The notes beneath the pieces were generated by a model. It was given only the letters and a program-made list of their open reading frames with translations. It ran no database searches and was not told the origin of the DNA. A program made the position numbers and the translations under genes. From contig NZ_JAOQJP010000023.1 of NCBI RefSeq assembly GCF_025567305.1, positions 1-19,579 on the forward strand: a stretch of DNA of 19,579 nucleotides, given 5' to 3'. The DNA is from Lentihominibacter butyricus. Its GTDB lineage: Bacteria > Bacillota > Clostridia > Peptostreptococcales > Anaerovoracaceae. Shown piece after piece: positions 6,520 through 12,841 of this stretch; position 1 is the first letter of the stretch; every line of letters begins with the position of its first letter.

Positions 6520-7122
6520 TTATTTGGAAGATTTTATTATCCATTCATCAAGAAATTTCATTTGTTCATCCGTATGAAACCAATGCTCTCCATTTTTCAT
6601 AATAGAAAGTGTTGAATTAGTCCTCTGTACAAATTCAAATATCGTTCCATAAGCGGTAAGATTATCTTTTTCACCATACAAAATGTGCGTTGGGATTTCC
6701 CATATAATAGGATTTTCTCTTGCATAGCAAAGATAATCCCATGAAAGAGTCTCTCCAAAGGTTGTCTGAATTTCTTTTTTCTCTTTGAGTTCATCCTCTG
6801 TAACATTTGCCCAAATCATCATATCAGCAATAAGCCTTTCCATATCTACAACGGGCGAAATAAAATATGCTTTCTCTATTTGCTGATTTGATAAGGCATT
6901 GATAGCAAAATACGCTCCAATGCTATTGGCAATTACTTCAACAGTCTTGTAGTTTCTATAAATTGAATTAAAAAGTAATGGAAATTCTTCTTTTGCTTCC
7001 CATGGAAACTGTGCAGTATAGTCGAGACCAATCACATCACAATTACTAAAGAGCGGTTTGTAATGAATAGCTTCTTCAGCATTACCACCTTTTCCATGTA
7101 TATAAATAACTGCTTTATCCAC
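6520..7122 (-). CDS. Small alpha/beta hydrolase
   Basis: The 200-residue protein starts with a beta strand and the oxyanion-type motif VIYIHGKGGN (5-14). A catalytic triad can be placed: Ser67 in ANSIGAYFA (NxSxG-like), Asp153 in YGEKDNLT, and His180 in NGEHWFHT. It has no signal peptide, so it is a cytosolic esterase, thioesterase or peptidase-like enzyme of unknown substrate. GTG is chosen as start because GGAGG lies nine bases before it. A longer frame from TTG would place that ribosome site inside the gene. It is followed by a terminator and is transcribed toward the flavin reductase gene, but each has its own -10 box. Base composition is AT-rich like the surrounding accessory DNA. Confidence 0.8.
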   Translation of the reverse strand: MDKAVIYIHGKGGNAEEAIHYKPLFSNCDVIGLDYTAQFPWEAKEEFPLLFNSIYRNYKTVEVIANSIGAYFAINALSNQQIEKAYFISPVVDMERLIADMMIWANVTEDELKEKKEIQTTFGETLSWDYLCYARENPIIWEIPTHILYGEKDNLTAYGTIFEFVQRTNSTLSIMKNGEHWFHTDEQMKFLDEWIIKSSK

Positions 7123-7170
7123 AATAGTTATCCTCCACAAATTTCGATTTGTCTCTATCTTTATTTCTTA

Positions 7171-7176
7171 ATTATA
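7171..7176 (-). promoter_or_regulatory. -10 box of the alpha/beta hydrolase gene
   Basis: TGTG-TATAAT on the minus strand lies about 50 bases before the GTG start. The -35 region is weak. Confidence 0.4.
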
Positions 7177-7260
7177 CACAAGATTTGAAGCTTTTTCTAC
7201 TTATCTATTGTTCTAAAATCTCTTTCAAAAAAATAATTAAAAAAATTTATAAAAAATAGG

Positions 7261-7660
7261 GTGTCAAAAGCCTGAGCAATTCCAAATAAGTAAAGGGAGT
7301 AATTCCAATCAACAAAAATGGAACGCCTTCCTTTGAAATTTAAAACTGAATATACAGGTCACTAAGACGTTAATTCTGATGATAGCCACCTTATCGGGTA
7401 CGCCATAACTTTTGTGGATGCAGAACAGCGAGAACTCCCGGTATGAGTGTCAGGTTGCTCCTGACATGGCGATGACAGTCAGAAAGATAATGATACTTCT
7501 CTAAGGAGCTGGCGGAGTACCCGGCAGAGGTTAGAATCCTATGATACAGATCAGCAGTCTGTTCCTTAGTGGCTTCCCATGAGCGATACGCTAGGCAAGG
7601 GGTGTTGAGAACAAATGTTGCCACGACCGTTTAGGAAATGAAACGGTCAGGTACATAGTC
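7261..7660 (+). other. Noncoding region with hairpins upstream of the broken parA
   Basis: No convincing gene is found in these 400 bases. Two clean hairpins are visible: TGTCAGG-ttgct-CCTGACA near 7448-7466 and GACCGTTT-aggaaatg-AAACGGTC at 7625-7648, 57 bases before the ParA start. A 77-codon minus-strand frame lacks a ribosome site. The block could be a control or partition-type region kept from the conjugative element. Confidence 0.4.
7625..7648 (+). repeat. Perfect 8-bp inverted repeat upstream of parA
   Basis: GACCGTTT and AAACGGTC are separated by eight bases. It may be an operator or a leader hairpin for the parA operon. Confidence 0.45.
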
Positions 7661-7704
7661 ATTCTACAATGGCTATGAATATTCAGGAAAGGAGGACGCA
7701 AGAA

Positions 7705-7935
7705 GTGTCAAACTGCAAAACGATTGCCATCTGCAATCAGAAAGGCGGAGTAGGAAAGACCACCACTTCGGTCAATCTCGGAATCGGTCTTGCAATGCAG
7801 GGAAAGAAAGTATTACTTGTTGATGCAGACCCACAGGGAGATTTAACCACTTGTCTGGGGTGGCAGGATACGGACAGTCTGGGTATCACGCTTGCAACGA
7901 AATTAACAGATGTGATGAATGAAATCTGGCTATGA
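7705..7935 (+). pseudogene. parA: ParA/Soj-type partition ATPase, truncated
   Basis: The N-terminus is a textbook ParA: CKTIAICNQKGGVGKTTT (deviant Walker A), then VNLGIGLAMQGKKVLLVDADPQGDLT with the conserved DADPQ. It is close to what I recall of ParA proteins in Tn1549-type conjugative elements. Family length is 250-275 residues, but here the match stops after about 72 residues (TKLTDVMNE), and the frame ends three codons later. The rest of the ATPase, including Walker B, is missing, so it cannot work. The GTG with AGGAAAGGAGG nine bases upstream is the likely native start; an ATG 12 codons earlier lacks a site. The break near 7924 is the clearest deletion scar in the window. Confidence 0.8.
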
Positions 7936-8088
7936 ATGTGCAGTTTGATAAGGGAAAGCATATGGAGAATGCTAAGGCGCAGGAACAGACGGAACCGGAG
8001 AGGGCAGGAATGACTGGGAAAGATAATCCCTTCCATTACTATCCCGACTTTTTAACTTCTTCAATACTTGAATTACGGAGGTATGAAA
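7926..8088 (+). pseudogene. Unidentified reading-frame remnant between parA and the ssDNA-binding gene
   Basis: After the ParA break a frame opens at ATG 7932 (or ATG 7962, preceded by AAGGGAAAG). It reads MENAKAQEQTEPERAG, then a hydrophilic stretch ending FHYYPDFLTSSILELRRYEN. It runs on into the next gene out of frame, so its original end is lost or lies near 8080. The stretch looks like the C-terminal tail of a larger element protein joined here by deletion. I do not recognise the family. Confidence 0.35.
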
Positions 8089-8316
8089 ATGAAAGACATT
8101 ACAAGCACGATCACCAAGCCCCTCGCCGTCCTCGGAGAGAACGGCAAGGGCTACACCAAGGAAGCCAACTTCATTTCGTGGAACGGAAATACCGCCAAGC
8201 TGGTCATTCGAGAGTGGCATCCGAACCACGAACGATGCGGCAAGGGCATCACGCTTACGGAGGACGAGGGCAGAAATCTTTACGCAGCACTCAAGGTAAT
8301 CTATGAAAAGGAATAA
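8089..8316 (+). CDS. PC4/YdbC-family single-stranded DNA-binding protein
   Basis: The 75 residues match the bacterial YdbC form of the PC4 fold: KPLAVLGENGKGYTKEANFISWNG, then KLVIREWHPNHERCGKGITLTEDEGRNLYAAL. The W-x-P-x-H-x-x-x-GKGITL motif is the family signature. Such proteins bind single-stranded DNA as dimers. They are common cargo of conjugative and phage elements, where they probably protect transfer or replication intermediates. ATG at 8089 is chosen because GGAGG lies seven bases upstream; a TTG and another ATG farther up would swallow that site. It appears intact although its neighbour parA is broken. Confidence 0.85.
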   Translation: MKDITSTITKPLAVLGENGKGYTKEANFISWNGNTAKLVIREWHPNHERCGKGITLTEDEGRNLYAALKVIYEKE

Positions 8317-8338
8317 AAAAGACCGCTTGTCGGCGGTC
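8315..8338 (-). terminator. Terminator hairpin reading leftward
   Basis: GACCGC-ttgtcg-GCGGTC is preceded by six A on the + strand, so the T run belongs to the minus strand. No minus-strand gene ends here now, which suggests that one was lost. It might still act as a 3' hairpin for the ssDNA-binding gene. Confidence 0.55.
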
Positions 8339-8388
8339 AGCGTTTAATCACGGCTGTGACGATTCATGCAAAGCCTCGTAAGAAGCAG

Positions 8389-8417
8389 TTGAGAAACAGA
8401 CGGATTTATACTATAAT
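8389..8417 (+). promoter_or_regulatory. Strong sigma-A-type promoter of the kinase/regulator operon
   Basis: TTGAGA and TATAAT are separated by exactly 17 bases. It lies 64 bases before the preferred start of the first gene. This is the best promoter in the window and suggests constitutive expression of the sensory genes. Confidence 0.75.
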
Positions 8418-8480
8418 CTAATTTGAGAAGGTATACCCAAGGGTAAGTAAAAACGAATGAAGGCGAAATGGGAGCTGTTT

Positions 8481-10139
8481 ATGACTGAACAGAAAAAGAA
8501 TACTATCATAATAAGCGGCATCGCTGTGCTTGCCGTGATACTGGCATATTGCTTCCGAATTATAGGCAGGGGCAGCTTCTACCCGATGCTGTTTTCCTAT
8601 CTGCGCAGCTTTATCTATATCGGCCTGTTTGCCGCCTGGGGGCTTTCTGTCCGCCAGCGGATCGTGCAAAAGCAGGTATGCAGATTTATGACGGTCACTG
8701 CGGTGCTTCTTATCATCTGGATGGTAGTCCGTTCGGCGAAGTATTTTATATTCTGGCAGCCGGACGCCGTCCGTTACCTGTGGTATCTGTTCTATCTGCC
8801 CATGCTGTTTGTGCCTATGCTGGCGCTGCTGATTGCCATGTCGCTGGGGAAGCCGGACGAATACAAATTCCCCAAGGGAATGTCGATTCTGTGGATCATC
8901 TCCGGCGTATTGCTTCTGCTCGTGCTCACAAACGACCTGCACCAATTCGTATTTACCTTTCCTAAGGACGCCGCCGTGTGGACGGACAAAAACAACGGCT
9001 ACTCGGTAGGCTACTTCATTAGTGTAGGCTGGCAGGTACTGTGTGCCCTTACCGCACTCGTTATTATGTTTTTCAAATGCCGCGAAAAAGGAAGGCTCCA
9101 CTTTCTGCCCATTGTTCCTATGCTGCTGGCGATTGTTTACAGCGCACTTTACTATGCGGGCGTGGATTGGCTGCTCCACTTGTTCGGCGATATTGCCGCA
9201 TTCCAAAGTGTGATGTATATTCTGACCTTTGAGTTTTGCATCGCCTGCGGATATATACATTCAAACAGCCGTTATGTGGACTTGTTTGCCTCCTCTGCCG
9301 GCACATCGGCAGAGATCACCGACAAGGACTTTACCGTTCGGTATGCAGCTGTAAACACTGCGCCTATCAAAAAGGAAACGATGAAAAAAGCCGAGCAAAG
9401 CCCGGTCACGATGGGCGGCTTGACCGTTCACACCATGCCCATTGACGGCGGCTATGCCGTATGGACGGAGGATGTGTCGGCTTTGCGTGACATCAAGGAG
9501 AACTCCGAGCTTCTTGCAGACGAGCTTGCCGACAGGAACGAAATACTCCGTTATGAATACAAGCGTGAAGCCAAGCGCCGCAAGGTGGAGGAGCAAAACC
9601 GCCTGTATGATCTCCTGCGTTCCGCTACGCAGACGCAGATCGACCGCATTGCGGAGCTCACTAAGGAATACCGCCGAATCTCAAGCACCGATCCCGACAG
9701 GGCCAAAACGCTCCTTGCCGAGATTGCCGTGCTGTGCAGCTATATTAAACGCCGCAAGCATCTGACGCTCCTTACCGACCGAGATATTAAAATAGCGGCA
9801 ACGGAACTCCACCGTGCCTTCAATGAGTCCCTTCAAACGCTGAAGCTGTTGGGCGTCCGCAGCTCACTCTATGTGGACGAGTCTCTTTCCATGCTCTCCA
9901 GCAAAACGGCGACCGCTGTATTTGATTTTTATGAATCGGTTATTGAAGCCGATATTTTGAATTTAACAGGCATACAAGTGAGCCTCATAAAGGCAAACGG
10001 CTTGCGTTTGTCACTGAATGTGTGCTGCAAAGCCGACCTTTCCGCTTTGGTAAGCGGAGACGGTATCCGCTGTGAAAAAGAGGATGACGAGGAATACCAG
10101 CGCCTTGTATTTGAAGCGAAAGAAGGTGACAGGAAATGA
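8481..10139 (+). CDS. Multi-pass membrane sensor, histidine-kinase-like but lacking ATP-binding boxes
   Basis: The protein is 552 residues. The first ~270 hold seven or eight hydrophobic segments separated by short loops, like the 7TM N-terminal domain of some clostridial histidine kinases. A PAS-sized region follows (about 280-340), then a charged coiled coil (RNEILRYEYKREAKRRKVEEQNRLY). Then comes a helical region with CSYIKRRKHLTLL, which resembles the end of a dimerisation helix. The last 100 residues resemble an ATPase fold, but I see no phosphorylated His box and no N, G1 or G2 boxes. It is likely a sensing partner or pseudokinase for the next gene. The ATG at 8481 with GGGAG is preferred over the ATG 8 codons earlier. 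Its stop overlaps the next start (ATGA). Confidence 0.75.
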   Translation: MTEQKKNTIIISGIAVLAVILAYCFRIIGRGSFYPMLFSYLRSFIYIGLFAAWGLSVRQRIVQKQVCRFMTVTAVLLIIWMVVRSAKYFIFWQPDAVRYLWYLFYLPMLFVPMLALLIAMSLGKPDEYKFPKGMSILWIISGVLLLLVLTNDLHQFVFTFPKDAAVWTDKNNGYSVGYFISVGWQVLCALTALVIMFFKCREKGRLHFLPIVPMLLAIVYSALYYAGVDWLLHLFGDIAAFQSVMYILTFEFCIACGYIHSNSRYVDLFASSAGTSAEITDKDFTVRYAAVNTAPIKKETMKKAEQSPVTMGGLTVHTMPIDGGYAVWTEDVSALRDIKENSELLADELADRNEILRYEYKREAKRRKVEEQNRLYDLLRSATQTQIDRIAELTKEYRRISSTDPDRAKTLLAEIAVLCSYIKRRKHLTLLTDRDIKIAATELHRAFNESLQTLKLLGVRSSLYVDESLSMLSSKTATAVFDFYESVIEADILNLTGIQVSLIKANGLRLSLNVCCKADLSALVSGDGIRCEKEDDEEYQRLVFEAKEGDRK

Positions 10140-11386
10140 GTGCATTTTCTTCCCTTTCTGAATTTTGGCAGACCATGCTGCCGTTTATCATGCTTGTGGA
10201 GATCGTCCTTGAAATCGGGCTGTTTATGTATCAGCTTCTTCGCAGCAATAAGCCGGTGCGCAGCCTGCTGAGCCTGGCGGTGATGGCGGTGATGATCCCG
10301 CTGCTGTTCTCCGTTTCCCAGGCAGATCCCGATAATATCGGGGACGCGTTTCTGCTGGGCGCACCGTGGCTGATATTTGCCGCTGCCATTTTCCTTGCGG
10401 CAGTTCACTTTGCCATTGCTCTGCCGCGGGAATACCGCCGTAAAAAGAACGAGCTCTCGCCGTTCTCAATTAAGGAAGCAACGGATAAGCTGCCTATGGG
10501 CATCTGCTTTGCCGACCCGAACGGCAGGATCATCCTGTGCAACAACCGTATGCGCAGGCTGTCCTTTGCCCTTTGCGGCCACGAGCTGCAAATCAAAAGC
10601 GATATGGAAAATGCCCTGAGCGTGCCGGACAGATCCGTAACCGTCAAGGATGATTGCTACATCCTGCCCGACAAGACCGTCTGGCAGTTTCGCACACAAA
10701 ATATCACCGTGGACGGCGATGACCGCTGGCAACAGATAACGGCACACAATGTAACCGAGCTGTATAACGGCTACCAAAAGCAAGAGGAAATAAATAAAGA
10801 ACTGGCAGAAGTCAATCGAAAGCTCAGGAAGATGTACGCTCGCATGGAGGACGATGTCAAGGAGAAGGAAAGCCTTGACCTAAAGGTCTATATTCACGAT
10901 ACTATCGGGCGAAGCCTCCTGACCATCCGTGACATCATAGACAGCGGCGAGGATACCGAGAGAAAACTTGAGGCTTTGCAAAATGCCATCGGTATGCTGG
11001 CAAGCAACCGTGTCACCTCTGTCAGCACAATGGACGAGGTAAAAAGAACCGCCCGGCAGCTTGGCGTGACTGTAAAAATCGACGGCTACCTGCCCCGTGA
11101 TACCGCAGCCGAGGAGCTGACTGTTGCCGCCGCCAAGGAGTGCGTGACCAACTGCATCAAGCACGCAGACGGGAATGAGGTATATATCCACATTGCCCAG
11201 CGGGGCGAACACTATGATGTTACCATAACCAACAACGGCAAAGTACCCACAAAGCCGATAAAGGAAGGCAGCGGCCTGTCAACACTTCGCCGCAGTATTG
11301 AAAGCTCCGACGGCGAAATGCATATTTCGCACAATCCGCGCTTTGCTCTTCTGATTACGATTCCCGCAAAGGAGATCAGCCTATGA
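10136..11386 (+). CDS. NarL-type sensor histidine kinase
   Basis: This 416-residue membrane kinase has three hydrophobic N-terminal segments (about 14-36, 42-62, 76-97) and a PAS-like sensing region (about 112-205, 'MGICFADPNGRIILCNNRM'). A coiled-coil linker follows (215-245). The phosphorylation site is His254 in YIHDTIGRSLL, the DHp_3-type box HDxxGxxL. The ATPase domain shows an N box with Asn339 (KECVTNCIKHA), ITNNG (G1) and GSGLSTLRRSIE (G2). It should autophosphorylate and pass phosphate to the regulator encoded immediately downstream. It overlaps both neighbours by four bases. The partner upstream lacks these boxes, so this is probably the only catalytic kinase of the set. Confidence 0.88.
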   Translation: MSAFSSLSEFWQTMLPFIMLVEIVLEIGLFMYQLLRSNKPVRSLLSLAVMAVMIPLLFSVSQADPDNIGDAFLLGAPWLIFAAAIFLAAVHFAIALPREYRRKKNELSPFSIKEATDKLPMGICFADPNGRIILCNNRMRRLSFALCGHELQIKSDMENALSVPDRSVTVKDDCYILPDKTVWQFRTQNITVDGDDRWQQITAHNVTELYNGYQKQEEINKELAEVNRKLRKMYARMEDDVKEKESLDLKVYIHDTIGRSLLTIRDIIDSGEDTERKLEALQNAIGMLASNRVTSVSTMDEVKRTARQLGVTVKIDGYLPRDTAAEELTVAAAKECVTNCIKHADGNEVYIHIAQRGEHYDVTITNNGKVPTKPIKEGSGLSTLRRSIESSDGEMHISHNPRFALLITIPAKEISL

Positions 11387-12012
11387 TAAACACCATACTT
11401 GTAGAGGATGATTTATACATCCAAAAGCACTTTGTCGATCGTCTTGCGACAGACGGCGAGTTTTATCTTGTCGGCGTTTTCCGTGACGCCTTTGAAGCGG
11501 AAAAGCATTGCGACGCCACCGTAAAGCTCGTCCTTATGGATGTGCAGACGCAGCACAAGCATTCCGGTCTTGCCGCCGCAGAGCGCATCAAAAAGGCTTT
11601 TCCGCAAATCAAAATCGTTGTGGCTACCTCGCTTGTTGATCCGCAGGTGTTGGAACGAGCCAAAATGGGCGCCGCCGACAGCCTGTGGTATAAGGATCAC
11701 GGCACGGAGGAACTGATGAGCGTGGTAAAGCGCACCCTGGCAGGGGAAAAGGTCTTCCCCGATATCGCTCCGGCCATTGAAATGGAGGGTACGATGTCCG
11801 ATGCCTTCTCGCCTCGGCAGTTAGACATCCTGCGCCTGTATATAAAGGGCTTCACCTATCAGGAAATCGCTGACAAGCTGGGTATCTCCAAAAACGGCGT
11901 TCGCTGGAACCTGGATGATATGGTGGAAAAGGGCGGCTTTGAAAGCAGAGAATCGCTGGTTGCAACCGCCATTGAAAACAAGCTCATGGTAACCACCTTA
12001 AAAGACGAATAA
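11383..12012 (+). CDS. LuxR/NarL-family response regulator
   Basis: The 209-residue protein has a receiver domain (1-120) with the acidic pair Glu8-Asp9-Asp10, phospho-acceptor Asp53 (LVLMDVQT), Thr82 (VVATS) and Lys104 (LWYKD). A helix-turn-helix follows (about 140-200): FSPRQLDILRLYIKGFTYQEIADKLGISKNGVRWNLDDM, close to the LuxR type. It binds DNA, and its natural target could be the 26-base palindrome 88 bases downstream. Its ATG overlaps the kinase stop, so the three genes are translationally coupled. A strong terminator follows. The operon ends before the surface-protein genes, so those must be regulated as separate transcripts. Confidence 0.9.
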   Translation: MINTILVEDDLYIQKHFVDRLATDGEFYLVGVFRDAFEAEKHCDATVKLVLMDVQTQHKHSGLAAAERIKKAFPQIKIVVATSLVDPQVLERAKMGAADSLWYKDHGTEELMSVVKRTLAGEKVFPDIAPAIEMEGTMSDAFSPRQLDILRLYIKGFTYQEIADKLGISKNGVRWNLDDMVEKGGFESRESLVATAIENKLMVTTLKDE

Positions 12013-12021
12013 GAGGAATTG

Positions 12022-12053
12022 AACCCCTTGGCTGTACGGTCAAGGGGTTTTTT
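12022..12053 (+). terminator. Terminator of the kinase/regulator operon
   Basis: AACCCCTTG pairs with CAAGGGGTT and six T follow. This is a strong Rho-independent terminator. Confidence 0.85.
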
Positions 12054-12099
12054 GCACCTAAAAGGCAAAAAATTTTGAAAAAAATCGAATTTTTCCTTC

Positions 12100-12125
12100 T
12101 GTCACTGGCACAAGTGCCAGTGACA
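12100..12125. promoter_or_regulatory. 26-base perfect palindrome, probable operator
   Basis: TGTCACTGGCAC and its exact complement GTGCCAGTGACA are separated by AA. Its right end forms the GTGACA -35 box of the next promoter. No T run follows on either strand, so it is a poor terminator and a good regulator site. The response regulator just upstream is the obvious candidate to bind it; that is inference. Confidence 0.65.
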
Positions 12126-12147
12126 AGCACCAAAAAATCCGTACAAT
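12120..12147 (+). promoter_or_regulatory. Promoter overlapping the palindrome
   Basis: GTGACA (12120-12125) and TACAAT (12142-12147) are spaced by 16 bases. Protein bound to the palindrome would touch the -35 box directly. Confidence 0.5.
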
Positions 12148-12177
12148 AGATACTGTAAAATTAGGGTTGTGCTTTTA

Positions 12178-12405
12178 ATGGAGGTCAAGGCGTATTCGCC
12201 CTGGATGTTCAAAGAAAGAATGGCAATCCGTGACAAGGTAAAACGGAACCCGGAAAACTGCCGGGTCATTCTCTTTGTGGATGACGATACAGACGGAGAG
12301 TTGACCGAAAAGGTACGGCAGGCAAAGCGCGAGGGTCTGATAGACGCTTTTCTCTTCGGCTCGGTGTCCGAAAACTACTTTGCTTCGGTGATCGACAGCG
12401 TTTAA
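12178..12405 (+). pseudogene. Receiver-like fragment (C-terminal part)
   Basis: About 75 residues are readable: MEVKAYSPWMFKERMAIRD, then CRVILFVDDDTDGELTEKVRQAKREGLIDAFLFGSVSENYFASVIDSV. Alternating strand and helix, FVDDD, and the LFGSVSENY ending look like the second half of a response-regulator receiver domain. The frame stays open upstream to 12124 (CKIRVVLLMEV), but there is no ribosome site, and the phosphorylated Asp region is absent. It is most likely the truncated remains of a second regulator gene, now placed behind an unrelated promoter. A short functional protein starting at this ATG, or at the GTG three codons earlier, cannot be excluded. Confidence 0.5.
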
Positions 12406-12406
12406 A

Positions 12407-12649
12407 TCACAAGGTGATGGACAACAGCACTGAGCGCAGTATACAAGACGGAGGTCTTGGTTTTGGTCCAAACCGGGAGTAGCACTCCTGCATGAGCGTG
12501 TCAATGCCCGTCAGGTTCTTCTCCCAAAAGCGCTCGGCAATGTCCAATAGCCTATCCGGCAATTCTGCCGGGTTGGCATAGTGGTTGCGCAACTGCTCAA
12601 CCACAAAATTCTGGTAGGCCACATGGCCGCCAGGATAAATCGGTAACAT
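12407..12649 (-). pseudogene. N-terminal fragment of a transposase
   Basis: The frame begins with ATG after AGGGGG and reads MLPIYPGGHVAYQNFVVEQL. It then runs through WEKNLTGIDTLMQECYSRFGPKPRPP to SVLLSITL and a stop. The FGPKPRPP region is familiar to me from the start of a DDE transposase family in Clostridia, where the protein is several hundred residues long. Only 80 residues remain and no catalytic residues are present. The stop at 12407 abuts the end of the receiver fragment, so a deletion probably joined the two. The family call is from memory. Confidence 0.5.
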
Positions 12650-12734
12650 CGAAGTCGCCCCCTGTTCGCAAAAGTCATTTCTGTAAACAAGGGCGCGAAG
12701 CGCCTCGTTTTTCGAGCCGTTTGTAAAGCTCTTT

Positions 12735-12763
12735 TTGCAAAAAAAGTGGGTGATTTCGATAAA
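12735..12763 (+). promoter_or_regulatory. Candidate promoter of the first surface-protein gene
   Basis: TTGCAA and GATAAA are spaced by 17 bases and end 79 bases before the ATG. The -10 box is imperfect. Confidence 0.4.
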
Positions 12764-12771
12764 AAAGGAAC

Positions 12772-12802
12772 CTCCAAACCCAGTGTTTTCAATGGGCTGG
12801 AG
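12772..12802 (+). promoter_or_regulatory. Leader hairpin before the first surface-protein gene
   Basis: CTCCA-aa-CCCA pairs with TGGG-c-TGGAG around a ten-base loop in the 5' leader. There is no T run after it. It may stabilise or control the transcript. Confidence 0.4.
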
Positions 12803-12841
12803 ATTCCGAGAGTCTATATACTTTTTAAGGAGGAAGGAATC

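Noticed and set aside
7391..7624. 77-codon minus-strand frame upstream of parA
   Set aside because: It starts with GTG without a ribosome site, has no recognisable domain, and overlaps hairpin-bearing noncoding sequence.
8418..9260. 280-codon minus-strand frame
   Set aside because: It is antisense to the membrane sensor gene, with a low-complexity His/Gln/Arg composition typical of shadow frames.
12746..12841. 32-codon N-terminal extension of the first surface protein
   Set aside because: It would place the AAGGAGG site and a leader hairpin inside the gene and hide the signal peptide.
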